Source: Leucogyrophana mollusca
Lineage: Eukaryota > Basidiomycota > Agaricomycetes > Boletales
Direction: 5' to 3'
NCBI GenBank assembly: GCA_021014945.1
Contig: MU266814.1
Span: 1 to 12,792, forward strand
DNA length: 12,792 bases
Both the position numbers and the translations under genes were made by a program. Positions 1-10,000 of this stretch are shown in pieces. How positions within the stretch are numbered: the stretch's first letter is position 1; each line of letters begins with the position of its first letter. A model generated the notes under the pieces. That model was not told the DNA's origin. It saw nothing but the letters and a program-made list of their open reading frames with translations, and did no database searches.

Positions 1-1264
1 CAAACGAGTGCCGAAAGTTTGCCTCCACATCAACAAGTGGACGCGATTGATATAGGGAGGGCTCGACGACGGGGAGCATTGGAGATGGAATGGTGGGAGG
101 AGAACCGAGGAGAACGAGGAAGTTACGTACAATCCACTTGGCCATGACCGTGACGTCTCCCATCTTCCCAGCATGGCACTCCAATGCTGGTGCGGACAAG
201 GCTCCATGCTCCACTTGACGACGCCTTCTTGGGCTGCGGGTGCGCTTGGACTCCTGCTATAAACCTCGTCCCTTGCCGCCACCTCTTCATTCGTCGCCTT
301 CTCGCTGTAATTGTCACTGCCACACACGACGACGCGCTGCGCATGGAGCTGGACTCGTACGCAAGAAGTCACCACGCTGTCCCGTCGCTTGCGATCCGAT
401 CAAACGCCCCTTTGAATACGAGCTCTAGCATCCCACACCCTCCTCCAGCATTAGTTCGTATTCGATCTCTGACATTTTATCCTGAGAGCGGGTGCGACAA
501 GCTCTCGCCTCCCCCCGACTGTCCTCCCACTCTCAGTCATCCTCTCCTTCCTCTTGAGTATCATCCCCCCCGCCTCACTACTATCTTCCCTCCTTGCTCC
601 TCACTGCTATTGACGTCTGGATGATCGCTCTTTTCCTCTCGCGTAACCAGCATCCGTCTCACCCGCTAATACGTCACTATGGACTGGCACACGGCGCCCG
701 ACAGGTGCACGCTAGAAGAGGGTGTACGGCGTAGCACGTTCCCACTCCCCTCCCGTGCCCTAACCACTCTCCACATAATAACACCTTATCCCATCCGCCA
801 CATACTCCCTGTATCCGAATATCACGCTGGCGCGGGGAAAGCGAATTGGGAGAGTGAGAACGTCACTCGAACACGTTACTTCCGCCGAGGGTGTGTGCTT
901 CTCCTTTGGTCCAGGGCCTTTCTGTTCGCTATGGTCTTCGCGGGTTTCAAAGCCACGGCTGTATTCCAGTGACTTAATCTCAAATAACGTAGTCTCATTC
1001 TCGTCGCTGCAGCGTCACTCACTCGAGCCTCTTCCCCAGCCTTCCTCCTGCCATGTCTGCGTCCTTCTCCAGAACACACCCGACCTCAAAATTCTCCATT
1101 ATACGGCGCGAACGGGAGGCGCTTGCACAGAAGCGCATCTGCCCCCATCAAATATGGCAACCCCGCGAACAAGCCGTGCTGTTGCTCCCACACTGTCGCG
1201 TCAGTACTCGGCGCCGACCGTAAGCATTCCATTTTCGATAGATATCTTCTGGGATATGGTTCCT
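1..1264. other. Intergenic region, no supported gene
   Basis: No reading frame here resembles a known protein or joins across good splice sites into one. The stretch from about 430 to 660 is strongly pyrimidine-rich on the plus strand, as is common in fungal promoters and 5' leaders. Open frames in it (for example the one from the ATG at 343 to 624) are low-complexity and rich in Pro, Ser and Leu, as expected from CT-rich DNA. A short frame from the ATG at 1053 ends beside a GTAAGC donor-like site at 1220, but splicing to the nearest acceptor (AG at 1280-1281) leads to a stop within three codons. Confidence 0.5.
258..263 (+). promoter_or_regulatory. TATA-box-like hexamer
   Basis: A perfect TATAAA is followed by a pyrimidine-rich stretch and an ATG at 343, a layout like a fungal core promoter. 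No convincing gene follows, so this may be chance or the promoter of a decayed or distant gene. Confidence 0.2.
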
Positions 1265-1630
1265 GTTGTCGTTCGAGGCAGGTTGGTCTAAGTGAGCGTA
1301 GACGTCGGGCATGTCACCTTGAGAGCCGGGATTGATGTCCGGAAATCCGCGCGTGAATGCTATCAGACTGAGTCAGGTTTCCTCCACCTCTTCGGGCTGT
1401 AACACGTCCCTTCGCAGCTTACGTTCAGCGATCTTCCAAGCCGAAACGAGACACGAAGCTCTCAGCGCAGGGCCGACACCGTCGATAAAGCGACCCGCCA
1501 CTGCGATGAGATAGACCGATGTCGTCGACCACGTCGGTATGCTGCGCGGTCATAGAATTGCTCCCCGAAACATGAGGCGTTCAAGCACCCCGTGTCCCCG
1601 CAGTACGCTCCGCATTGCTCTGTGTCCGGT
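1265..1630 (-). pseudogene. Decayed fragment of a DUF6535-family gene (C-terminal part)
   Basis: This stretch is clearly related in DNA sequence to about 7110-7480, the C-terminal coding part of the intact DUF6535 gene, in the same orientation. The best conserved part is 1318-1553. The readable minus-strand frame has segments such as TSVYLIAVAGRF, VSAWKIAERKLRRDVLQ and LSLIAFTRGFPD, matching SVYLIALAEIF, ISAWDIVDRKLQRDVLQ and PSLIAFTRRFPE in the intact gene. It is broken by an in-frame TGA right after the EEVEET segment (about 1373), by a one-base insertion in the segment matching AAQHATW, and by a gap of roughly 20 bases after the segment matching YLIALAE. No upstream exons, membrane-segment coding part or start can be seen. 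It is most simply the remnant of a former tandem paralog. The outer limits are fuzzy, because similarity fades below about 1285 and above about 1600. Confidence 0.85.
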
Positions 1631-1814
1631 TCGGCGTGCCTCGCAGCGTTGCGTTGCGGCCGCGGTGGCGTGGGTCGATTTGGTCTCGGGGAGGGGCCGC
1701 TACGGGGAATGTATGATTAAACGAGCGTGCCACGACTATAGGCTAACTTAATGATACCACTGTACGGGAAGGGTACATCGTGTAAATAAGTCCTGGGTAG
1801 TACCAGAATCTAGC

Positions 1815-4800
1815 TTAGGCGGACGGGAGACGTCCCTCCAGAAATAACCTCCACCCGTTATGTTCCTCCTTCAGCTGGGTATGTTCGTTCCCAACGTACA
1901 GAAAGTCAGGATGTCTCCCCGTGTCATCGCAGAGTGATTTGGTTTTGGTAAACCACTTTCTCGCACCGGCATTGTCCCCCTCCAAGAGCGCAATCTCCCC
2001 AAGAGCCCTGCTGCTACGGGTTTGAAGCTCGAAATCCGATATTTCATCAGAGGAGTCCACCACCCCCAAGAAAAGCTCCTTGGCCTTCTCAAAGTCTCCT
2101 GCGAACAACTCGTTGCGCGCAGAGCAGTCATTCGTCATCGCTATTGTCTCGGCTGATTGCCACCCGTGTGTCGCCATTTCATCGAAAGCACGCGTCAAGA
2201 TGTCCCTCGCGCGGTCGAAATGCCCTTGGTCACTAGCGAGCGCTGCTTGGGCCTGCAATATTCGGCAGGCATAACCGACGTCACTCCCCTTTGGTGCGAG
2301 GGCAAAGGCCTCCTCCAAAAGCTTGCGTGCTTCCATGTAGTTCCCGTCTCGCGCTTCGGCTCTCGCCAGCTGCACGAGGCTCCATCCGTGTCCAACATTG
2401 TTGTTCGTGCGGGTGGCAAGATCTAATCGGGTTTCGAAGTGTTGCCTCGCAGCCGCGTAGTTCCCGGAATGCCACTCCGCCTCCCCCTGGCGCTCCGCAG
2501 CATAGGCGATGTTGTTGGCGTCACCGGTGCTATCAAAGTACTCCCGAGCACTCCTAAACAGCGTCAGAGCTTCTTGGAGCCGCCCTTTGTGCATCATGGC
2601 ATCACCAAGGTCCAGGTTGATTCGAGCTTCATCATCTGGGCGGAGAATGTGATATTCCCGTCTCAGATTCAAAGCTTCTTGCAACGTTTGCTCAGCAGCT
2701 GAGACATTCCCAAAGATTGAGTACTGTGTTGCTACTTGCTCGAGGCAGTTTGCGGTCAATTCGTGGCTCCGATAGTGAGCGAAGAGACGTTTGGCAGTGG
2801 CGAATAGGTTGATGGCCTCTTTGTTGTCACGTAGCGCTGCTGCAAGGTGCCCGAGGAAGTAAACGCACGCGTCTCTGTCGACAAGATGGAAGGTGCAGTC
2901 AGGTTCGCCCAAGATTGCTGTGCGCAAGGAAGTGGGGCGTGGTTTGTGCACCACAAGGAGCAAGAGGAATTGCGAACAAGCGTGGTAAATGGATGCTATG
3001 TCTTTGGCGGTAGCTTGAAAAAAATCATGAGCAATTAACCGCTCCACATTTGCGTCTTCTGTTGTGATCCAAGCGCCTCGATCGCCGAGCTGTGCGTAAT
3101 AGTGATTTCTGACGTGCGTCAAGTCGAGAGGGAGGGTGTCGCGGACTTGGTGGGCGTTCGATATGTGAATGCGAATCGGAGAAAGCATCGCGTAGGCTTC
3201 AGTCTTGCGGTACATGAGCGAGAGTCGGCAGAGTGCGTCTATGATGAAGCGTATGTTTGGTATGGTCGGAAATAAACCCTCCAGGTTCTTCTCGTTGATT
3301 CCTTGAGGAAGGAATGCTGCGACTTGCATGACATGTCTGGCGTCGTTCCCCAGCTGCTTGATTGACGAGGATGCCAACGACAGCTCGATCGTGACTGATA
3401 AGTTCTGAAGCTTCCCATCACCCACCTCCAGCAATTCAGTCTGCTGTTTCTTCCATTCACTTGTCAGCCGATCGAGGGTCCACTGATTCTCCGTCGCTAT
3501 GTGAGCGAGTAGATTTATGGATAGCGCATGGAAGTCCAAATCCTTCAAAAGCTTGTCGATGATGGCCGGAGAGCCATTGGTGCCATAGATCTGAGTGAAT
3601 GTTTCGCGTGCGGCACTCGGATCCAAGGCAGGGACATCGATGACGATGCGGCGCAGGTTCGTTGAGACTCTTCTGTTTCGTGTGGTGAGTATGATCCTAA
3701 CAGATGGCAGTGCACCGAGTTCGTCGATAGCCTCTGCTATGCGATCTGAACCAGATGCTGCTTCTTGGAAGGTCTCCGCGTTGTCGAGGACGATGAGAAC
3801 GTTTTTGTCAGCTAGATATGCTCTGATGGCGCCGAGACGAGCGGACTTGACACCCAAAACGTCAGTGATGCGTTGAATGAACGTGTCAAGCGTTATTTGC
3901 GACGCATCGATGTTGTCGAAACTGACGAAGAACCGACGATCTTGGAATCTAGCGACGATTGTGCCCTCGTTTAGGATCGCTTTTGCGATCGTGCTCTTCC
4001 CGATTCCACCGGAGCCGACGAGAACGACATGGTGGTCACTAAGGGTTTCTACGGCGTCTCGAACGAGGTCGTCTCGCCCGAAAAACATCGCAGGTGGCCC
4101 AGGTGGTGGCTCACGGTCGGGTTCGTCGCTGCAATGGTATGAGAAGCGGTTGAGAAAGATAGATAAGACAAACTCACAGCTTCATCAACACGGTTCCCTG
4201 CAGAATCTGTTCAATTCCCATGCCAACCTTGTCTATCTTCGTGTCGACATTGTCTATCTTCCCGTCAACTTTACTCAGTGTCATGTCCACGTGCACGGCC
4301 AACTCGAGCTGAGTATGAATTCAGCACAACACAACAGGACCTATTGGCTATTGTACGCACGTCCCACATCTGCAGAAACGAATCCAATTGCTCCTTGAAT
4401 TTTGCAATGCTCTCCCGGTCCACCGACGCTGAAATGAACCGAAAGTGGAGTTTACGTTGCTCTTTTTTCTTCACAATGCCCTCTATTCCATCAAGGAAGC
4501 TTGGACGATATTGTCAGTGTATCTAGCTCCACGACTGGGTGATATCCTACCTCTTCAACTCGCTCAGAGCTCGCACAAGGGCCGGACCAATGTCGCCTTC
4601 TGATTTCCCGCAGGTCGTTCGCTCGATAAAACTGCCCATCTTGCGGCACCGACCGATGATTTCCGCAAAGTCGTCTTCGTTTTGCATAGTGTTCTGCGAC
4701 AAGGTCAGTCATGGTTGAGAAGACACCTAAAGACATACTTTGACGGTCGTGAGGATACTGCTCAACGTCGAAAGGACGCCCTTGGCTATGTCGATAGGGA

Positions 4801-4980
4801 CAAGGTCCTTGGTGGTGTCCAGGACCGCTATCACACTGGATAGCGCAGCTAAGGTGTTTTCATGACTTTGGGTCTCTTGCGTGGACGATTTTGAGGAGGT
4901 CTTGGCCTGTGGGACACGTTATTTACAGTGTGAAAGGTTGATACGCCGCGTACTTTTCCCCGCCATTGGAATCGAGGCAT
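1815..4980 (-). CDS. NLR-like STAND P-loop NTPase with helical N-terminal domain and TPR repeats
   Basis: I assembled six minus-strand exons: 4980-4954, 4906-4739, 4693-4551, 4499-4361, 4308-4178 and 4128-1815. The five introns are 45-52 bases, all GT-AG and frame-consistent, and give 973 residues from MPRFQWRGK. Residues 27-200 are predicted helical and resemble the HeLo/MLKL-like four-helix domain found at the N-terminus of many Agaricomycete NLR-like proteins. Next come a short heptad linker and a Pro-rich hinge (EPPPGPPAMFFGRDD, about 208-222). The NTPase follows: Walker A GSGGIGKS at 241-248, Walker B LIVLDN at 314-319, a sensor-like ILTTRNRR at 349-356, a GLPLA-like HALSINLLA at 403-411 and a winged-helix-like LSPIRIHI at 518-525. 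About 624-946 reads as TPR-type helix pairs (for example GNYAAARQHFETRLDLA). The kinase-2 motif has LDNAE rather than two adjacent acids. The likely role is ligand-triggered oligomerisation leading to a cell-death or defence response, inferred from the family. The exon 4 acceptor (CAAG) is the weakest junction. No ligand or partner is visible. Confidence 0.85.
4225..4266 (-). repeat. Tandem 21-base repeat encoding two heptads in the NLR linker
   Basis: Two adjacent 21-base units within exon 5 of the NLR gene encode DGKIDNV and DTKIDKV and share most of their bases, including the 11-base core GAAGATAGACA in both (one G differs just before it). The unit length is exactly one coiled-coil heptad. 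It lies between the helical N-terminal domain and the NTPase, so copy-number change would lengthen the linker helix without shifting the frame. Confidence 0.75.
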
Positions 4981-5360
4981 GTTTGCGCTTGAGTAGTAAA
5001 CGAGGAAGACGCCCTGCGATGCGCACGAAGCATCCAAGAAGGGTACATAAGGCAATGCTGATGGGAAAGGACGAAAACGTACCTGCATGCTATGACCTCT
5101 ATTTTTGTCATGCAATCATCCCTCGCAGAACGAGTTTGTATGAGCTATACATCATTCTTTGCAGCAGCATCGACCCCACGGCGACCTGGCCGGACAGAAA
5201 ATGGTAGCAAAAATGCCACGCACAAGTGTTTGGATGTCCCCGACACCAACAGTTGCACTAGATAGAAGACGAGAACACCTTGAAGTAAAGCTCAGATGTT
5301 GTATGTATGAAGTGCCCGAAAGGATCGATAGTTGAATGAAATCGTGCTTACCTCTCGCAA
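4981..5360 (-). other. 5' flank of the NLR gene, possible leader introns
   Basis: Upstream of the chosen NLR start there are donor-like GTACGT (about 5084, minus) and GTAAGC (about 5350, minus) sites, each followed by AG sites such as TCGCAG (about 5022) and CTTCAAG (about 5280). These could be introns in the 5' untranslated leader. One combination, removing about 5084-5021, would extend the NLR frame upstream in phase to an ATG at 5115, adding about 24 residues. I prefer the start at 4980 because MPRFQWRGK resembles the short basic starts of this family, but transcript data would decide. Confidence 0.3.
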
Positions 5361-5400
5361 GGCATATAGTAAATCTGACCTCACCATCCAAGCCTCGGGG

Positions 5401-5472
5401 TTCAACAACTGGACGGCCGAAGAGAAAGAGATGTAGCTGGTCGAATACCTTGTTTACGAAGACGACGAGTGA
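5401..5472 (+). pseudogene. Possible relic of a SANT/Myb-like domain
   Basis: One plus-strand frame reads FNNWTAEEKEM, then a TAG stop at 5434-5436, then LVEYLVYEDDE and a TGA. Apart from the stop, this resembles the first helix of SANT/Myb-like DNA-binding domains, which are frequent in Agaricomycete genes of possible transposon origin (a tryptophan, then acidic residues, then L..YL). Only about 22 residues support it and no second helix follows, so chance is a real alternative. Confidence 0.25.
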
Positions 5473-7025
5473 GTAATAGAACGGCGCGCAAGCCGAAAGC
5501 CACCTACCGCCACCCACTGCGCCTCTCCCTGCGCTCCCACCACCCTCGCCTTCGACCAAGTACACTGCCAGTGCACTCGCTCCAGTTGTCGTACCCGCAC
5601 CCCGCAGGCCACTCGCTCACCGTGGCTATTCCGTCGATAACGCTTTTTTTCTCCACGGACAACGTGTTCCACTCCATTGAAAACGCGCTCTTAAGTCGTC
5701 CCTACGCTCCTCAGCCCCGACTTTGCCATTGCGAAATCCACCATCCCTTCTCGAATCCTCGCCAGAAGCCTCGCCATCCCGGGGCACCTGGATGAGGAGA
5801 TGAAGGTAAACTAATATGGTCGACGCGTGCTTCGCGCAGAGGGCGGCACCTGGTAGCGTCTCTCGGCCCATTTCGTCTCGTTTCATTGCTCAGCTATCTA
5901 TTATCCATAAACTGCCGCCATACCCATACTAATTCCTCTCGTCTCTATCGCCGTTCAAGGCAGTTGTATAAGTCTTTGCTTGCCAACAAAGACTTGCTCA
6001 ACGAACATCCTCGGCAAGACGAAGAATCACTGGCGGCAGTGCTGCGCTTGCAACCGTTTTGTGCTCTAGGCGCGGCGTGTTACCATCGGATCAGTTTGCC
6101 GTTTTTTCTCGGTCGTGAAACGTTCCAAGATAAGGAAGGCGAAGTCATCGTTGGAGCACCCATGGAACATGACGAGTCAGACTCGGATTCGGATATGGAG
6201 GGCTAAGCATATGCAGGGAAATGAGCTTTGAAGTGATCTATATAACTGGTTGGATTTCAGGTGCGCAACTAACACATTGAAATCATATGCAAGACGTATA
6301 GCCCTCGCGATCAATATGTTGTGATGTCTCACATGCCACTCCGTGACATAGGGCTTACTACTGTTTGGCCTTTCACTTCTAGCATTGTGTTCATAGGTCA
6401 TGAGAAATTTCAATAGTATGAGGCTGACTACTGAATAAGTGGTGTAGCCAGTGTTCTTCAAGGCCACAATATGCTCACTTGCGTATATAGTTGATGCTGG
6501 CCTTGTCTGCTGCAAACAAGTCCAGAAATTCAAGCGTCAAAGACCCAAGCGCAAAGGCAAGCAGAAAGAACTCGCCGAGATCACCCCTATCCCCCCCTGC
6601 GTACAACTATCTTCTTGCCCTCCTCTCGTGCCAACCACACTTGGTTCGCTGACTGCTTAAGCACGCCTGTTAAGCCTGGCATTTGCAGCTGCAAGCCGGA
6701 CTGCACGTGTCGGCTTCGTATTTCCAGACAAGTATCGAGAGTCTTACCGTTGCACGGGACACCCATGATCACAATGTGCGTCAAGATACGCCGAGTTTGA
6801 GGCGATGGCGTGGTGTTTATCCATGACCTTATTAACGAGGTCCCCTCGATGCAGTAGGCCCATCTTCCACCACGGCGATGATTGTGTCATACTTCAGCCA
6901 CATCAACCGTTATCATATTCTGAGAGTACAAAATATTGGCTTACACCTGAATCCGTCTTCCCGCAGTACATAGGACAACACGGAAGCGCGGTTGTTTTTA
7001 TAGAACATCCTCGGTATCGACGAAT
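5473..7025. other. Gene-poor spacer between NLR and DUF6535 genes
   Basis: No gene can be supported over this 1.5 kb. The longest open frames (5469-5795 and 5886-6206 on plus, 6784-6587 on minus) have no recognisable domain. The one ending at 6206 finishes in an acidic Asp/Ser tail, and the minus-strand one contains an isolated GxxxxGKT motif. 6210-6500 is relatively AT-rich. No long terminal repeats, inverted termini or transposase motifs are visible. It probably holds the 3' flank of the DUF6535 gene, the 5' flank of the NLR gene and decayed sequence. Confidence 0.45.
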
Positions 7026-10000
7026 TTACGGTCCGCTCTTTCTGCGGTTACACAACCACGTCACCAGATCCTCCATCTCGCCAATCCTTAAGCTGTCTGG
7101 TCTCCGTTGCCGAAGCTTCCCTAGTGCAGACTGGACGTCGCGCGTGTAACATAGAGAGCTGGGATCGGTCTCTGGAAATCTGCGCGTGAACGCTATCAGA
7201 CTCGGCAAGGTTTCCTCCACCTCCTCGAGCTGTAACACGTCCCTTTGCAGTTTACGGTCAACAATGTCCCAAGCCGAAATGAGATGCGAAGCTCTCGGCG
7301 CAGGGTCGAAGTCGTGAAGAAAACTGCCCTCCGCACCGCGTGATTGAAAGATCTCCGCTAGTGCAATGAGATAGACCGATACCATCGACCACGTCGCATG
7401 CTGCGCGGCCATACCGAGGCATTTTTGGAGATGCCCTTCTGAGCGGAAAAGCACGTCCCATGTTCCGACTTCGTTCCGAACGCAGGTGTACATGATCTGG
7501 AGATACTGGAGATCGTGCTCTTCGTCGCCAGACACAACGGCAGAGAGAAGGGCCGCAGAGAGCGCAGGCAACAACGATATGATAGCGTCGTCCGGTGTTG
7601 CCAGCGCCCTTCTGATTTCCCAAGCCGCATGCAGAGCCACATGTCGGACTTGAGCGGACTTGTCTGGCTGCATTGCGTGTATGATCGCCTGGATGAAATC
7701 GGGCGACTTCGCCCACGAGGAGATATCGCGTGTCTGAGAGAGAATGAAGAACGTGTCGGCGACTGCAACATCGTCCTGTGCTCGATAATGCTCCTTCAGG
7801 AAGTCGATGGCCCAGGCAGGACCGTCTATGACGGGGCGACCGCAATGACCGCCATAAGACGGGTGCCACCTGCTGCAATCCTCGAGACCATGACAGGAAG
7901 TCACGGCACTAAAATGCAGAGCCGCTCGAGCATCGCTCCACAATTCCTGCAGCTCCTGTTCGTCTATCATTCGGCCCAGCGCCTGTGCTTTCCCTACCAA
8001 TGATATGCACATCCGCAGGCTCCATCCTATTACCTTGCAGCAGCATTGCCCGGATTCGCATGGTCCGAGCTTTGGCCGTATCTTTCCGCTTTCCAGAAGA
8101 AGGGCGAGCGGCTGGAAAAAGTATCGTACTGGATGGCGGTATTCGTCCTGATCGACGCCCCGAACAGTTGGTAGGTGCTGCAGGAGCAATCCCAGGAGCA
8201 ACTCCGTCACCGAGCTGGGAGAAATTGATTGACTGAGTGGTTTGGCCTACCAAATCAATCTGAAAAAAAAAACCTTTTATCGACCTTTGCAAACACTTCC
8301 CGATCCACCTGCACGCCAGCAAGGATAAGCGCGGACAGCAAACAGTCGGCGAGAACGTTCGGGGAAGGCAAATTCGTAGGCAATAGCTGTTCGGCTATTT
8401 CTTTCGCAGCCAGTGGTTTCATGTCGTCTGGACACCATGGACTGGAGAGCAAGTGCGGAAGTAGGTGAAACAACCACCTGCCGTGGAAGCCGCTTAGTAG
8501 GCCCCTGGGCGTGAGGTAGTATCGCAGTAAATTACCCGCGATGCCTTGTTGTAGAAGGAAAATCTGCCACACGGATTCACATTCCCTGTTCTCAGGCCTC
8601 AAAGACTGGAACATTTCGGTTAGCTGGCTACTCTCCCAGCTGCGAAACGGAAAGACATGACGGCCAATGCTTCTCGGGTCGGTTGAGAGGTAGGATTTGT
8701 CACAATCTAGGTACACCAGTGCTTTGCCACACGCGAGGGCGCGCTCTCGGTTGAAGGGAGCGAGCTGCCATGCTTTGAGATCGGTTTTATATATGAAACA
8801 GCCTTTGAAGATATCTCGCAGCTGTGCAACCGCAGCCGACGGATCTAGCGCAGCCGGCCACTCGACTTCCGGTACGATCCTGGCTGCCACCGTGATGACA
8901 TCTGGGTCTGTGGATGTCTCGAGAAGCCATTTCACTGAAGGTGCGTCCTGCACAGAGCGATGCGGCGGGATGTTGAGTTTCAGTGGGCCATCTGGGGGTG
9001 ATATTGACACTGATCTTGATACAGATTCCGGGTCGGCGGAGAACCGTGCTCGTCCACGACATGCCTTCCTCCAATGATCGTTGAACCAGCTGTTGGCCCG
9101 ATGGTATGCTTTGGAGATCCCTAAGTAACGCGGTTCTTGTCTCGCGTCGAGCCAAGCAACAAGAATGGCGTTGAGTTCCTGCCCCAACTGTGTTCGAAGC
9201 ATGCTATTTGCTGTCGCTATGAGAGTGGACCTTCCAATATAATGCCCACGCTGCCAAAGCATCGGTAGCACAATGGATAAAGGAGTCTGGAAAGGGCAAT
9301 TCGGCGAGATCATTGAGTTAGCCGTGATTAAGATATAGAATAGCGTGCCCAGCGACGTGGTGCTGATGACGACGGCGCCAATGGTGGACTGTTGAGTCCA
9401 GACATACGCAGAGAGGGCAACGCTGAACAAAAGCAGCGAAATCTGCAGCAACACAGGCAGCGCTTCCAGCACCACGTGGAAGTGCCACACTTGCGCTCCG
9501 TCAAGCTTCTTCTGCCTACGTCTGCCGCGGTCATCGTTCATCCCCAACCCCTTCTGACGATACTGGCCCAGCCACTGCTTGCCCAGCATTGCGCCCAGGG
9601 CAGCGAGCAGGCTCGCAGACAAGCTCGCGTAGATAAGCGACTGGACCCAGATTGTCGTTGGATCCGGACCGTCCCAAGCGGGAGGGCTAAGGTTTTGACC
9701 GGCAAAAGCGGTGTCGTTGAGGGCGCGAACCACTTGCATTAGAAGGGCATTCGTGGTATCCGTCGGGTCAGGGCTGAGGTTGGACTGCATGGCAGTGATG
9801 AATGAGGTGCATACAGCAGAGAAGAGGCCAGCCTGAGAAGGGAGAGTGAGCATCTCGCCTTCAGGAGTCGTGCAGAATACTTACAAAAATGAGGACAATG
9901 TCCATGTCGTCCTTGTACTTGTCAAAGAATTCGCTGTCGTATTCTTCAGCTTGACGTTTGTAAGCAGCCCAAAAACGGGACTTGTCGTCACTGCCGCTCT

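Noticed and set aside
184..624. 146-codon plus-strand frame
   Set aside because: The composition simply reflects CT-rich DNA (Pro, Ser, Leu). There is no family resemblance and no splice continuation.
1053..1219. Plus-strand frame starting MSASFSRTHP and ending at a GTAAGC donor
   Set aside because: Splicing to the nearest acceptor leads to a stop after three codons, no domain is recognisable, and its downstream part adjoins the DUF6535 pseudogene on the opposite strand.
5469..5795. 108-codon plus-strand frame rich in Pro, His and Arg
   Set aside because: Low-complexity composition, no domain, and no supporting splice sites or neighbours.
5886..6206. 106-codon plus-strand frame ending in an Asp/Ser tail
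   Set aside because: Looks partly protein-like but matches no family I know and has no clear promoter or partner exon.
7258..7878. 206-codon minus-strand frame inside the DUF6535 exon
   Set aside because: A shadow frame of the DUF6535 coding region, as are the plus-strand 7515-8003 and minus-strand 7358-7771 frames.
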